A stretch of DNA of 64,000 nucleotides from Neolewinella marina (GCF_002631205.1 NZ_PDLO01000001.1:992001-1056000), one strand, 5' to 3'; counted from the stretch's first letter, positions 50,296-60,436 are shown. Numbers and translations are program-made. The notes: generated by a model not told the origin, from the sequence alone.

Positions 50296-51717
50296 ATGAA
50301 TAACATCCCCGACCAGACCCCCGAAGAGGAGGTGGTCTACTTTGACGAGCTCGACCTCGTAGACGAATTGCTTGATGCCCTGGACGATATGGGCTTTGAC
50401 AAGTGCACCCCCATCCAGGCCAAGGCCATCCCCCCCTCCCTCGAAGGCCGCGATGTACTGGCCGTTGCCCAAACGGGAACCGGTAAGACCGCCGCCTTCC
50501 TGCTACCCATTCTGGACAAGCTGACCCGCGAACCGGTCACCAAGGTGAATACCATCATCCTGGAACCCACCCGGGAACTGGCCATGCAGGTCGACCGACA
50601 GCTGGAAGGATTCAGCTTCTACACCCCGGCGTCCTCCATCGCCATCTACGGTGGCCGGGACGGCCACAGTATGGAGCGCGAAAAGAACGCCCTCAAGACG
50701 GGCGCCCCCCTGGTGGTCGCTACCCCGGGCCGCCTCATTGCCCACCTCGACCTGGGCTACGCCGACCTGAGCGGGGTACGCCACCTGGTACTCGACGAGG
50801 CCGACCGCATGCTGGACATGGGCTTCGTCAACGACATGATCAAGATCATTGACATGTTGCCCAAGGACAAGCTGCAGATCCTCTTCTACTCGGCCACCAT
50901 GCCGGGCAAGATCCGGAAGTTCTCCCGCGAGATCCTCAAGAACCCCGTGGAGATCAGCATTGCCATCTCCAAGCCGGCCGAAAAGATCGACCAGAAGGCC
51001 TTCGACGTGGCCGACTGGGCCAAGATCAGCCTGATCGAGCACATCCTGAAGGACAAGAAGGACCTGGAGCGTATCCTCATCTTCTGCGGACGCAAGAAGA
51101 CGGTGCGCGACCTCACCCGCCGCCTGCAGCGCAAGGGCCACAAGGCCGAAAGCGTTTCCTCCGACCTCGAGCAGCAGGAACGGGAGGACCGCCTCAGCGA
51201 CTTCCGCTCGGGCAAGATCCCCATCGTCATCGCTACCGACGTTCTGAGCCGCGGCATCCACATCGACGGTATCGACCTCGTCATCAATTTCGACGTGCCC
51301 GGCGACGCCGAGGATTACGTCCACCGCATCGGACGTACGGCCCGCGCCTCGGCCGAAGGCGAAGCCATCACCCTGATCAGCAAGGAAGATCGCCAGCGCT
51401 TCAAGCGCATTGAGGAACTGGTGGAAATGAAGGTCCGCCGGGTCCCCCTCCCCGATGAACTGGCGGATGCCGAACCCGGCCAGGGCGGCGACGACCGTGG
51501 TAAGGAAGGTCGCGGTGGTGGAAGGAACAAAGGCGGCTCCGGGCGCGGACGCGGGCGCAGTGGGGGCGGCGGTGGCGGTTCCCGTAGCCGCGGCCGTGGT
51601 CGCAGCCAGTCGGACAACAGCAACAGCGGCGGTGGTAGCAGCCCCGCCAACGGCGAATCCGGCGGCGGCGAAAAACCCAAGAAGAAGTTCGGTCGCCGGC
51701 GGCCGAAGCGCGACTAG
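50296..51717 (+). CDS. DEAD-box ATP-dependent RNA helicase
   Basis: The 473-residue protein has all core motifs: Q motif with CTPIQAKAIP, Walker A AQTGTGKT (59-66), PTRELAMQ, DEAD (167-170), SAT (199-201), and HRIGRTARA in domain 2. A basic arginine/glycine-rich tail (from about 395, with RGRGRSGGGGGGSRSRGRGR) is typical of RhlE-like cold-shock helicases and binds RNA. It likely helps ribosome assembly or mRNA turnover, especially in the cold. The small leader hairpin may adjust translation. Confidence 0.93.
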   Translation: MNNIPDQTPEEEVVYFDELDLVDELLDALDDMGFDKCTPIQAKAIPPSLEGRDVLAVAQTGTGKTAAFLLPILDKLTREPVTKVNTIILEPTRELAMQVDRQLEGFSFYTPASSIAIYGGRDGHSMEREKNALKTGAPLVVATPGRLIAHLDLGYADLSGVRHLVLDEADRMLDMGFVNDMIKIIDMLPKDKLQILFYSATMPGKIRKFSREILKNPVEISIAISKPAEKIDQKAFDVADWAKISLIEHILKDKKDLERILIFCGRKKTVRDLTRRLQRKGHKAESVSSDLEQQEREDRLSDFRSGKIPIVIATDVLSRGIHIDGIDLVINFDVPGDAEDYVHRIGRTARASAEGEAITLISKEDRQRFKRIEELVEMKVRRVPLPDELADAEPGQGGDDRGKEGRGGGRNKGGSGRGRGRSGGGGGGSRSRGRGRSQSDNSNSGGGSSPANGESGGGEKPKKKFGRRRPKRD

Positions 51718-51756
51718 CCCTGCGGATTACCCTGGGACCAGCAACACCTACGGTAA

Positions 51757-52959
51757 CTAAAGACCGATTTGCAGTCCGGTACCCACCTGCAAGTCAGGAG
51801 CATTGGCGGCCAGGATGTCTTCCCGCAGGTAAACGGATAGTGAAATCCGTCCGGCGGCGTAGGCAGCGAAAAGGTTACCCGCCATGCGCGGCTCGTACAG
51901 ATGAGCGATGGCCATGGCCCAGTGGGTGGTGATCCGCGATCCGGACAGCACCGCATAATCGAAGCCGGCGCGACGGTAGTAGCTCCCTTCCCGGGTAACG
52001 ATAGCACCTGCGGAGAATGAGCGATTGTTAGTGGTCTGCACCGCATACCGGAGCAACAGTGCTCCACTGCCCCGCACCGGCTTGTCACTGAATTGCACGG
52101 CGGATGCGACCGTCAGCAGTTGCTGGCTCACGATTCCGGTGCTGAACGCCACACTGAGGGCACTCCGCGGCCCCGGTTGAACACGGTAGTGAACCGCTCC
52201 CTGCAGGCCCAAGTCGGCCGAGGGGTTCCACCGGGTAGTGGACAATCCCATTCGCCCCGTCAAGGATAAATAGATACCCCGGGCGTTCAAGCCACTCCAC
52301 CGGGGGTAATAATGGTAGGCAGCGTCCAATCCGTCCAACCTGAGCTCACCGGCCTGCATCCGGATTTCATTTCCCCGCTGGTCGGTGAAGTGGATGCCCG
52401 CCCCGTCAAAGCCGTAGTGCTTGCGGGCAAACGGGTCTTCCCCGCCAGCTACGTTGGAATGGAACCATTCGATAAAGCGGTCGCTGGTCAGCAGGGACCA
52501 GGGCGGCCGGCCCCCGTCGAGGGAAAAGGCCCGCACTGTTAGCTCAACGTCCTGGTCCTCCGCCAGGGGCAACGACAATCCCATCTGGTAGTGCCGAATG
52601 ACGCCATCGGCCATTAATGCCATGGACCGGGATGGCCGGTCCTCCGGGTTAAACTTGTATTCCCGCTCGTGCCAGGCGAACTGGCTTACGTACTGCCGGT
52701 CCGCTTCGACTACCGGGTAGTGTGCCGTCACCGGGGGCAGCCAGACGTTGCCGCTGGAAACGGTGAAATTCAGGTTAGGGCTGGCCAGTGGCCGCAACCG
52801 AAAGTTGGGATTTGGCCGCAGGGTAAGGATGCCCAGGGGGTGGGTGGCCGAAGTAGGAGGCACAACAGCATCCGGAATTTGGTGGCTGTCCACCTCAGCT
52901 TTAGGTTGAGCATAGCACGCCACACTGGATAGCAGCAGCAGTAACCACGTGAGTTTCAT
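51757..52959 (-). CDS. Exported outer-membrane beta-barrel-like protein (DUF3187-like)
   Basis: The 400-residue protein has a signal peptide (MKLTWLLLLLSSVACYAQ) and alternating hydrophobic strands suggesting a beta barrel. Segments such as PLASPNLNFTVSSGNVW, YQMGLSLPLAEDQDVELTVRAFSLDGG and SDRFIEWFHSNVAGGEDP resemble DUF3187 proteins, with moderate certainty. Function is unknown. The ATG at 52959 opens the signal peptide. Confidence 0.65.
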   Translation of the reverse strand: MKLTWLLLLLSSVACYAQPKAEVDSHQIPDAVVPPTSATHPLGILTLRPNPNFRLRPLASPNLNFTVSSGNVWLPPVTAHYPVVEADRQYVSQFAWHEREYKFNPEDRPSRSMALMADGVIRHYQMGLSLPLAEDQDVELTVRAFSLDGGRPPWSLLTSDRFIEWFHSNVAGGEDPFARKHYGFDGAGIHFTDQRGNEIRMQAGELRLDGLDAAYHYYPRWSGLNARGIYLSLTGRMGLSTTRWNPSADLGLQGAVHYRVQPGPRSALSVAFSTGIVSQQLLTVASAVQFSDKPVRGSGALLLRYAVQTTNNRSFSAGAIVTREGSYYRRAGFDYAVLSGSRITTHWAMAIAHLYEPRMAGNLFAAYAAGRISLSVYLREDILAANAPDLQVGTGLQIGL

Positions 52960-53020
52960 CGATAGGTGAGTATAGGCGGCAACCGTCGTTCTTGGCACCC
53001 GCGCTCCGCCGCCAACTGCA

Positions 53021-54511
53021 TCATTCCGCCCCGGAAAGCCACTCCAGGGGGAAGGCGTTTGGCTCGAAGGACCAGGCGTAGGGAAGCACGAAGTAAACGA
53101 AGGCGGTGAGCAGAAAGATGGAGATCACGTTGAGGACCACGCCGGCCCGGACCATATCCGGGATGGTGAGGTAGCCGGACCCGAAGACGACCGCGTTGGG
53201 AGGCGTGGCCACCGGCAGCATGAAGGCACAGGAGGCAGCTACGGTAGCGCCCACCATGAGGATGAAGGGGTGAACGTCGACGGTGAGGGCCAGGGAGGCG
53301 AGTACCGGCAGCAACATGGCCGTCGTGGCCAGGTTGGAGGTGATCTCGGTGAGGAAATTCACGGCGGCCACCAGCACCAGCAGCAGTACCAGCAGGGAAA
53401 CCCCCTCGAGGGCCATCAGCTGGGTAGCCATCCACTCCGCCAGTCCGGTGACCTTGAAGGCCTGGGCGATGGCCAGTCCGCCCCCGAAAAGCAGCAGGAT
53501 GCCCCAGGGCAGCTGGACCGCCTCCTCCCAGGTGACGATGGCGCGCTGGCTGCCGCGACGAGCTGGCAGGAGGAAGAGGATGAGTCCCGCGGCAATGGCG
53601 ATGATGGTATCGTCCAGCCCCGGCAGGAACCGTTCAAGCAGGAAGCCGCGGGTGATCCAGGCAAAGGCGGTGAGGGAGAATACGATGAGGACCGTCTTCT
53701 CTTCGTAGCCGATCTTGCCGAGTTTGCTCAGCTGGTTGGCGATCTCCCGCTTGCCGCCGGGGAAGGAGCGTTGCTCGAAGTTGCGGGTGTAGAAGGCGAG
53801 GTAGCGCCAGCAGATCAGGAGCAGAATCACCGAGATGGGTAATCCGATGATGATCCACTGCTGGAAGGAAATTTCGATGCCGTAGAGTTCCTGGACGATG
53901 CCGGCCAGGATAAGGTTGGGCGGCGTACCGATGAGGGTGGCGATGCCGCCGATGGACGCGCTGTAGGCGATACCGAGCATGAGCAGCTTGCCGAAGGTTT
54001 TGTTCTCGTCCTCGATGGTGTTGGGATTATCGCGCAGCTGCTTGATGATGGCCGCCCCGATGGGCAGCATCATGACCGAGGAGGCGGTATTGGAGATCCA
54101 CATGGACAGAAAGGCCGTGGCCGTCATGAAGCCCAGCAGAATTCGGTTCACGTTGGTACCGATGAGGGCGATGATATTCAGGGCCAGGCGGCGGTGGAGG
54201 TTCCACCGTTCGATGGCGATGGCCAGGATGAAGCCGCCGATGTAGAGAAAGATGTACTTGTGGCCGTAGGAGGCAGTGGTCTCGTCCAGTCCGAGCGCCC
54301 CGGTGAGGGGGAACAGCACGATGGGCAACAGGGAGGTGGCCGCGATGGGGATGGCCTCCGTGATCCACCAGGCCGCTACCCAGAGCGTGCTGGCCAACAC
54401 GGCGTTCGCCTCCACGCTCATCCCCTCCGGGTGGTAAAAGAAGAGGGTGAGCAGGAAAAGGGCGGGGCCGAGGAAGAGGCCGATGCGCTGGGGGTTTTTC
54501 AGGGCGTTCAT
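53021..54511 (-). CDS. SLC13/DASS family sodium-coupled anion transporter
   Basis: The 496-residue membrane protein has about 11-12 helices and the DASS signatures ISNTASSVMMLPIGAAI (SNT motif) and FLTEITSNLATTAMLLPVLASLA (second SNT-like motif), plus MLPVATPPNAVVFGSG near the end. These sites bind sodium and a carboxylate or sulfate. Dicarboxylates such as succinate are the likeliest substrates. It is divergent from gcvP; no operon partner is evident. Confidence 0.92.
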   Translation of the reverse strand: MNALKNPQRIGLFLGPALFLLTLFFYHPEGMSVEANAVLASTLWVAAWWITEAIPIAATSLLPIVLFPLTGALGLDETTASYGHKYIFLYIGGFILAIAIERWNLHRRLALNIIALIGTNVNRILLGFMTATAFLSMWISNTASSVMMLPIGAAIIKQLRDNPNTIEDENKTFGKLLMLGIAYSASIGGIATLIGTPPNLILAGIVQELYGIEISFQQWIIIGLPISVILLLICWRYLAFYTRNFEQRSFPGGKREIANQLSKLGKIGYEEKTVLIVFSLTAFAWITRGFLLERFLPGLDDTIIAIAAGLILFLLPARRGSQRAIVTWEEAVQLPWGILLLFGGGLAIAQAFKVTGLAEWMATQLMALEGVSLLVLLLVLVAAVNFLTEITSNLATTAMLLPVLASLALTVDVHPFILMVGATVAASCAFMLPVATPPNAVVFGSGYLTIPDMVRAGVVLNVISIFLLTAFVYFVLPYAWSFEPNAFPLEWLSGAE

Positions 54512-54623
54512 GGGGTTGGGTTCCGCAGGGTAAGGTAGGAAGTCCGGGAGTTTCCCGGGAGCTGGTCCTGCTGGCTAGTGGTCGCCCTACCCTTTTCCGC
54601 AATCAGAACCAAGGGTGAAACAT

Positions 54624-54631
54624 TACCTTTG
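54624..54631 (+). promoter_or_regulatory. -7 promoter element of gcvP
   Basis: TACCTTTG matches TAnnTTTG; the leader is about 18 nt. No glycine riboswitch fits in that space. Confidence 0.65.
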
Positions 54632-54654
54632 CCACCCCAAATAGCCTCCACCAG

Positions 54655-57546
54655 ATGCAAGCCCTTACCCCCCGCCACGACCAGTTCAGAAACCGCCACA
54701 TCGGGCCCTCCGCCGAGGAGACCCAAGCCATGCTCGAAACCATCGGCGTGGCGTCGCTGGACGAGCTGATCGACCAGACGGTACCCGAGAACATCCGGGA
54801 CCGCAAGTCCCTCCAGGTTTCTTCCGCGATCAGCGAATACTACTACCTCCAGCACCTCAAGGGCATTGCCGGCCGCAACCGGGTATTCCGCAGCTTCGTG
54901 GGCATGGGCTACTACGGCACGATCACCCCGAGTGTAATCCTCCGCAACCTCTTCTGCAATCCGGGCTGGTACACCCAGTACACCCCCTACCAGGCCGAGA
55001 TCGCCCAGGGCCGCCTGGAGTCGCTGCTGAACTTCCAGACCATGGTCAGCGACCTCACCGGTATGCCGGTGGCCAACGCCAGCCTGCTCGACGAAGGCAC
55101 CGCGGCGGCGGAGGCCATGAGCATGTTCTACAGCCACCGCAACAAGCGGGTGAAAGGAGAGCCCGCCAACGTATTCCTGGTCTCCGACCAGGTGCTGCCG
55201 CAGACCCTGGCCGTGCTGCGGACCCGTGCCGAGCCCCTCGACATCGAGATCCAGGTGAGCCGCGTAGCCGATTTTGAACTGAATGAGGACCGGGTATTTG
55301 GCATCCTGCTACAGTACCCCGGCGCCGACGGCCGCGTGGAAGACTACCGTGAGGTGACGGAGCGCGCCCGCGACAAGAACATCACCGTCACGGTGGCCGC
55401 CGACCTGCTGTCGCTGACCCTGCTGACCCCTCCCGGGGAGTGGGGAGCCGACGCCGTGGTGGGCAATACCCAGCGCTTCGGCGTCCCCATGGGCTTCGGT
55501 GGACCCCACGCCGCCTACTTCGCTACCCTGGACAGCTACAAGCGCCTGATCCCCGGCCGCATCATCGGCGTAAGCCAGGACCGGCACGGCAACTTCGCCC
55601 TGCGCATGGCCCTGCAGACGCGGGAGCAGCACATCCGCCGGGAGAAAGCCACCTCCAACATCTGCACCGCCCAGGCCCTGCTGGCCAATATGGCCGCCAT
55701 GTACGCCTGCTACCACGGCGCCGAAGGCCTCACCGCCATTGCCAAGCGCACCCACCACTTCACCGTCCTGCTGGCGAACGCCCTGCAGGCGGCCGGCTAC
55801 TCCCTGGCCAATGAGTCCTTCTTCGACACCATCCACCTCGACGTAGCACCGGAGAAAGCGGCCCAAATCCGTCAGCGGGCGGAAACCAATGGCTACAACT
55901 TCTACTACCCCACCGAGGGCGGCATTCGCATCAGCTTCGACGAGACGGTGGCCACCACCGACCTGCAGGTAATCTGCCGCATTTTCGACGCCCCCCTGGA
56001 CTACCAGGGCGCCCCCCTGACCGAAGACGGCGGCGTGGAAGGCGTGGAAGGACGCATTGCACCCGCGCTCCGCCGCACGAGTGAATTCCTGACGCACCCC
56101 AACTTCCGCAGCTACCGCACGGAAACCGAAATGATGCGGTACCTGAAGCGGCTGGAAAACAAGGACCTGAGCCTCGTGCACAGCATGATCCCCCTGGGTT
56201 CCTGCACCATGAAGCTGAACGCCGCTACCGAACTGATCCCGGTAAGCTGGCCGGAATTCGCCGACATCCACCCCTTTGCCCCCATCGAACAGGCCCAGGG
56301 TTACAAGGAGCTCTTCCGGGAGCTCGAGCACGACCTGGCCGAGATCACCGGATTCACCGCCTGCAGCCTGCAGCCCAACAGCGGAGCCAGCGGGGAATAC
56401 GCCGGACTGATGGTGATCCGGGCCTACCACCAGCACCGGGAGGAAGCTCACCGCAACGTTGCCCTGATCCCCGAAAGCGCTCACGGCACCAACCCCGCCA
56501 GCGCCGTGATGGCCGGCATGCAGGTCGTAGTGGTGAAGAGCGACGCGGCCGGTAACGTCGATATGGAGGACCTTCGCGCCAAGGCCGAAGCCAACAGCGA
56601 CCGCCTGGCCGCCCTGATGATCACCTACCCGAGCACCTACGGCGTATTCGAAACCGGCGTGGTAGAAATGTGCGAACTGGTGCACGCCCACGGCGGACTG
56701 GTCTACATGGACGGGGCGAATATGAACGCCCAGGTGGGCCTGACCAGTCCCGGACGCATCGGTGCCGACGTCTGCCACCTGAACCTCCACAAGACCTTTG
56801 CCATCCCCCACGGCGGCGGAGGCCCCGGCATGGGCCCCATCTGCTGCAACGAAAAGCTGGCCCCCTTCCTGCCCGGTCATCCCCTGCAGGATACGGGCGG
56901 ACAGCGTGCCACCTCGGCCGTCTCCGCCGCCCCCTGGGGCAGTGCAAGCATCCTGCTGATCAGCTACGCCTACATCAAGATGCTGGGCGCGGAAGGACTG
57001 CGGCAAGCCAGCATGTACGCCATCCTCAACGCCAACTATATCAAGGCGCGGGTGGAGAACCACTACGACGTCCTCTTCACCGGGGAAAACGGTCGCGCCG
57101 CCCACGAACTGATCCTGGACCTGCGCCCCTTCAAATCGGTCATGAGCGCCGGTGACCTCGCCAAGCGCCTGATCGACTACGGCTTCCACGCCCCCACCCT
57201 GAGCTGGCCCGTAGCCGGCACGGTGATGATCGAGCCCACGGAAAGCGAGAGCAAGGACGAACTCGACCGCTTCTGCGACGCCCTGCTGTCCATCCGCGAG
57301 GAAGCCGACGCCATCGCCAGCGGAGCAGCCGACGCCCAGGACAACGTACTGGTCAACGCCCCCCATACCGTAGCCGAGCTCACCGCCGACGAGTGGGTAC
57401 ACCCCTACAGCCGCGCCCAGGCCGCCTACCCCCTGCCCTACCTGCAGCAAGGATTCAAGTTCTGGCCCAGCGTCGCCCGCGTAGACGATGGATACGGAGA
57501 CCGCAACTTCGTTTGTACTTGTCCGCCGATTGAGGAGTACGTGTGA
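54655..57546 (+). CDS. gcvP: Glycine dehydrogenase (decarboxylating), P protein of the glycine cleavage system
   Basis: The 963-residue single-chain P protein decarboxylates glycine and passes the aminomethyl group to the H protein. The N-terminal start [18 protein letters not shown] and the PLP lysine K713 in [19 protein letters not shown] are diagnostic. Length equals the usual fused (alpha plus beta) form of about 955 residues. The gcvT and gcvH genes are not in the window. It ends seven bases before a large hairpin. Confidence 0.97.
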   Translation: MQALTPRHDQFRNRHIGPSAEETQAMLETIGVASLDELIDQTVPENIRDRKSLQVSSAISEYYYLQHLKGIAGRNRVFRSFVGMGYYGTITPSVILRNLFCNPGWYTQYTPYQAEIAQGRLESLLNFQTMVSDLTGMPVANASLLDEGTAAAEAMSMFYSHRNKRVKGEPANVFLVSDQVLPQTLAVLRTRAEPLDIEIQVSRVADFELNEDRVFGILLQYPGADGRVEDYREVTERARDKNITVTVAADLLSLTLLTPPGEWGADAVVGNTQRFGVPMGFGGPHAAYFATLDSYKRLIPGRIIGVSQDRHGNFALRMALQTREQHIRREKATSNICTAQALLANMAAMYACYHGAEGLTAIAKRTHHFTVLLANALQAAGYSLANESFFDTIHLDVAPEKAAQIRQRAETNGYNFYYPTEGGIRISFDETVATTDLQVICRIFDAPLDYQGAPLTEDGGVEGVEGRIAPALRRTSEFLTHPNFRSYRTETEMMRYLKRLENKDLSLVHSMIPLGSCTMKLNAATELIPVSWPEFADIHPFAPIEQAQGYKELFRELEHDLAEITGFTACSLQPNSGASGEYAGLMVIRAYHQHREEAHRNVALIPESAHGTNPASAVMAGMQVVVVKSDAAGNVDMEDLRAKAEANSDRLAALMITYPSTYGVFETGVVEMCELVHAHGGLVYMDGANMNAQVGLTSPGRIGADVCHLNLHKTFAIPHGGGGPGMGPICCNEKLAPFLPGHPLQDTGGQRATSAVSAAPWGSASILLISYAYIKMLGAEGLRQASMYAILNANYIKARVENHYDVLFTGENGRAAHELILDLRPFKSVMSAGDLAKRLIDYGFHAPTLSWPVAGTVMIEPTESESKDELDRFCDALLSIREEADAIASGAADAQDNVLVNAPHTVAELTADEWVHPYSRAQAAYPLPYLQQGFKFWPSVARVDDGYGDRNFVCTCPPIEEYV

Positions 57547-57552
57547 GTGCTT

Positions 57553-57620
57553 TAGTCGTTTAGATCTTTAGTCTTTTAGGTTTGTATCGGGCCCTAAAAG
57601 ACTAAAGATCTAAACGACTA
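57553..57620. terminator. Large hairpin with 28-bp perfect stem between convergent genes
   Basis: Bases 57553-57580 pair perfectly with 57593-57620 around a 12-nt loop. Each arm is itself built from imperfect TTTAGTC/GTTTAGATC units. It lies between gcvP and the WD40 gene, both of which end here, and could terminate both. Confidence 0.8.
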
Positions 57621-57628
57621 TAGAACGT

Positions 57629-58519
57629 CTACACTTTCACTTTCCACTCCAGCACCCGGCGGTCGTCTCCGGCGGTGATGAGGGTATGGTCGTCGAGCCA
57701 GGCGAGGGTATTGACGGAATTGACGTGGCCCTTGTCGCGCACTACCTCGATGACTTTCAGGAGCTCCAAGGTGTCGGCCTGCCACAATTTCACCGTCTTG
57801 TCGCGGCTGGCGGTCGCCAGGTATTTTCCTCCCGGGTGCAGGGCCAGGGCATTGATGGTCATCAGGTGTGCGGTTACCCGCTGTTGTTCCCTTAGTTGGT
57901 CCTGACTGACGTCCCACCGGCTCAGGGCGGCGTCGCGTCCCCCCGTGTAAAGCGTGTTTCCGTCGGCGGAGAAGGCCAGGGCGAACACCGAGGGCGGGTG
58001 CGCGGGTGCCGAGGCCAGCAGGGAAAGCCGGGGCTCATCCAGCAGATATACCTTCCCATCACTCCCTCCGGCGGCGAGGCGGTCTCGGACCGGGTCGTAG
58101 GCCAGGCGTCGCAGTGAGTTGGGGCAGAGGGGGAGAGTTTCTTCCGTCCGGGCGTGCTTAATGCTCCATCGGGTGAGAACGCCGTCGCCGCCCGCACTGT
58201 ACACCTGGTTCCCTACGGTGAGGAGGCTGAAGGTGCCCCGTCGGTGGTGGGCCACGTGGCGGTTGCGGGCGGGATCGTCGGGGTAGAGCCAGTGTACGCC
58301 GCCGTCGAGGGTACCGGCAACCAGCCCCTCCGGCGTGGCCGTCAGGGAGAGGAACTTGCCCCCTTCCACCGTAGCCACTACCCGGCCGAAGTCGGCATCC
58401 TCCCGGTGCCAGTGCACGAGATAACCGTCGGCCGCCGCCGAATAGAAGCCGTCGGGGGCGGGTTCCAGGTCGTAAATGGCGGCCCGGTGACCGGATCGCT
58501 GGCTTTGGCGTCGCAACAT
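57629..58519 (-). CDS. WD40 repeat protein
   Basis: The 296-residue protein consists of WD40 repeats, for example HLMTINALALHPGGKYLATASRDKTVKLW and HVNSVNTLAWLDDHTLITAGDDRRVLEW, enough for one seven-bladed propeller. No signal peptide is present, so it is cytosolic and probably a protein-interaction scaffold. ATG 58519 is preferred to a TTG at 58534. Confidence 0.82.
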   Translation of the reverse strand: MLRRQSQRSGHRAAIYDLEPAPDGFYSAAADGYLVHWHREDADFGRVVATVEGGKFLSLTATPEGLVAGTLDGGVHWLYPDDPARNRHVAHHRRGTFSLLTVGNQVYSAGGDGVLTRWSIKHARTEETLPLCPNSLRRLAYDPVRDRLAAGGSDGKVYLLDEPRLSLLASAPAHPPSVFALAFSADGNTLYTGGRDAALSRWDVSQDQLREQQRVTAHLMTINALALHPGGKYLATASRDKTVKLWQADTLELLKVIEVVRDKGHVNSVNTLAWLDDHTLITAGDDRRVLEWKVKV

Positions 58520-58563
58520 CAGTTTCACGAACAATGGGTTATAAATCGGGGTTGTACAGTCAT

Positions 58564-58725
58564 ATGAAGTACCTGTTTTTAGTGACGCTTTGCTGGACCG
58601 TCGGATTTGTCCTGCCGCAGTTAGCTACCACCCTTCAAGTGGTCGGAGCGATGTTTTTTGTGGCCCTGGTTGTAATTTGCGTTTTCTACTTCATTGATAC
58701 ACGGATCAACGCGATCCGCCTTTAG
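58564..58725 (+). CDS. Small two-helix membrane protein
   Basis: A 53-residue ORF starting MKYLFLVTLCWTVGFVLPQL has two hydrophobic helices (about 3-20 and 24-45) and a short basic end. It lies 11 nt before the phosphopantetheinyl transferase frame and may be co-transcribed. I recognise no family. The size and lack of motifs leave some doubt that it is a real gene. Confidence 0.5.
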   Translation: MKYLFLVTLCWTVGFVLPQLATTLQVVGAMFFVALVVICVFYFIDTRINAIRL

Positions 58726-58736
58726 CTTCCTCCCTT

Positions 58737-59387
58737 TTGCCCCTCCTTTTTCACGAATCCTTCGACCCGCCCGGTGAGTGGGGCCTCTGGCACATTGATG
58801 AGCCCGAACCCCAGCTGAGGGAACGCCTTTCCCTGTTCGACCGCGAAGCCGAGCAACTCGCCCGCATCAAGGGGCAGGAACGCCGTCGGGAATTCCTGGC
58901 GGCCCGCCTCCTGCTGCACGAAATGAGCGGGCGCGACACCCGGGGCGAATTGGTCAAGGACGAAGCAGGGAAGCCCCACCTGCAAGATTCTCATTTTTTC
59001 GTTTCCATCAGCCATACCGGCGGGTATTCCGCCGCGATCGCCCATCCCCGCCCCTGCGGCATCGACGTACAGCGGATCGTACCCCGTATCCGTAGCCTGG
59101 CCCGCCGGTTCGTGCGCCCGGATGAGGCCATTCACTTGCAGGAAGCTAGTGAACTGCACCAACTCCACCTTATCTGGTCGGCCAAGGAAGCCCTGTACAA
59201 GGCCTACGGGCGGCGGCAACTTGATTTCAAGGAACACCTTTTCGTGGACCTGAGCGGCTACGATCCCGACCGGGGGGTGGCGCGGGGGTGCCTCACGACT
59301 GATACCCTGTGCCAGGAATTTGACCTGAGCTTCCGACAGTATGCGGACTTCGTTCTGGTGGGGGCGGTGGCGCGGCCTAATCCTTGA
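58737..59387 (+). CDS. 4'-phosphopantetheinyl transferase (Sfp type)
   Basis: The 216-residue protein transfers phosphopantetheine from CoA to carrier proteins. Magnesium-binding and catalytic motifs are present: HTGGYSAAI, GIDVQR (D110, with Q112 where Glu is usual) and WSAKEALYKAYG (K150, E151, K155). No ATG lies near the N-terminus; TTG 58737 keeps the family's first strand (LLFHESF). It overlaps the convergent carbonic anhydrase-like gene by 11 nt. Its carrier-protein partner (ACP or other) is not evident. Confidence 0.86.
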   Translation: MPLLFHESFDPPGEWGLWHIDEPEPQLRERLSLFDREAEQLARIKGQERRREFLAARLLLHEMSGRDTRGELVKDEAGKPHLQDSHFFVSISHTGGYSAAIAHPRPCGIDVQRIVPRIRSLARRFVRPDEAIHLQEASELHQLHLIWSAKEALYKAYGRRQLDFKEHLFVDLSGYDPDRGVARGCLTTDTLCQEFDLSFRQYADFVLVGAVARPNP

Positions 59388-59892
59388 ACCAGGAGGCGTA
59401 CTTCAGGTAGGCTCCGGCGATCCGGGTAATGGTGTCTTCCCGCTGGGCGGGGTCGAGATCCTTGATTTTGCGGGCGGGAATGCCTGCGTAAATAGAATTC
59501 GCTTCGCAGCGCATCCCGGCCGGTACCACGGCGCCCGCCCCGATGATGACATTACTTTCCACTACGGCGTCGTCCATAACGATGGCGCCCATTCCGATCA
59601 GGACGCTGTCGTGGAGGGTGCAGCCGTGCACGATGGCCCGGTGACCGATGCTTACGTCATTGCCCACGGTGGTCGCTGCCCGCTCGTAGGTGCAGTGGAT
59701 ACAGGCTCCGTCCTGGACGTTGACGCGGTCGCCCAGGGTGATGCGGTTAACGTCACCGCGGATGACGGCGGTGAACCACACGCTACAGTCCCGGCCCATG
59801 GTCACTTCACCGACTACGGTGGCGTTCTCGGCCAGGAAACAGTTTTCCCCGATGACGGGCGTGTGGCCCCTTACTGACATGATCAGTGCCAT
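59377..59892 (-). CDS. Gamma-carbonic anhydrase family protein
   Basis: The 171-residue protein is a left-handed beta-helix trimer-forming protein with hexapeptide repeats (VIGENCFLAENATVVGEVTMG) and the metal-binding histidines in CIHCTYER and SIGHRAIVHGCTLHD. It resembles YrdA/PaaY. Carbonic anhydrase activity is possible but not certain for this group. It lies 4 nt after the DksA-like gene, on the same strand. Confidence 0.9.
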   Translation of the reverse strand: MALIMSVRGHTPVIGENCFLAENATVVGEVTMGRDCSVWFTAVIRGDVNRITLGDRVNVQDGACIHCTYERAATTVGNDVSIGHRAIVHGCTLHDSVLIGMGAIVMDDAVVESNVIIGAGAVVPAGMRCEANSIYAGIPARKIKDLDPAQREDTITRIAGAYLKYASWFKD

Positions 59893-59896
59893 AGGA

Positions 59897-60436
59897 TCAG
59901 ATCAGGTCGTCTTCGTCTTCCTCCTGGGCCTTGCGGCGGCGGCTTTTCTTCTTCACTACGGGCTTGGCCTTGGGCGGTGGCGGCTTTTTGATCTTGGAGA
60001 TGATCTTGTTGGGCCCCTCCTTGCGCTCACTGGCCATGCGTGCCAGGTCCTGGGCGGTCACGTCCATGGCGCCGCTGGCCTGCAACTTCATACCCTCCAG
60101 GCTCTTGGTGGTGGTGGGTACGGCTTCCAGTCGCTTGCGGTCGATCAGCTTGCCGGTTACGGAGCAGACCCCGTATACCTTGTTCTTGATGCGGAGCATG
60201 GCATTCTGGAGGTCCTGCACCTGATCGCGCTTGCGCAGCACCTGTTCATTCAGCAATTCCAGCTGGCTGACGGAGCTGCTGTCCTGGGTATAGTCCGCCC
60301 CGAAGCCTTCGGAGATATTTTCCGAAAACTCGCTGATCTGCTCCCGCAGCATCTGCAGTTCCTTCTTGGCTTGCTGGTAGTTGTCCTTTATAATTTGCTT
60401 GAACTCTTCGAGTTCTTCGTCGCTGTATCGTTCCAT
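59897..60436 (-). CDS. TraR/DksA-like protein lacking the zinc finger
   Basis: The 179-residue protein begins MERYSDEELEEFKQIIKDNY, has a long coiled-coil region, and ends in RIKNKVYGVCSVTGKLIDRKRLEAVPTTTKS, the position of the C4 zinc finger in DksA. Only one of the four cysteines remains, so the fold is probably zinc-free, as in other Bacteroidota members. The C-terminus is a lysine/proline-rich then acidic tail. It may act on the RNA polymerase secondary channel. ATG 60436 fits the family start. Confidence 0.82.
   Translation of the reverse strand: MERYSDEELEEFKQIIKDNYQQAKKELQMLREQISEFSENISEGFGADYTQDSSSVSQLELLNEQVLRKRDQVQDLQNAMLRIKNKVYGVCSVTGKLIDRKRLEAVPTTTKSLEGMKLQASGAMDVTAQDLARMASERKEGPNKIISKIKKPPPPKAKPVVKKKSRRRKAQEEDEDDLI

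Noticed and set aside
54632-54654. Glycine riboswitch upstream of gcvP
   Set aside because: The predicted leader is about 20 nt, far too short for the aptamer.
55309-57450. 713-codon open frame antisense to gcvP
   Set aside because: Same codon-bias artefact; gcvP on the other strand has full family similarity.
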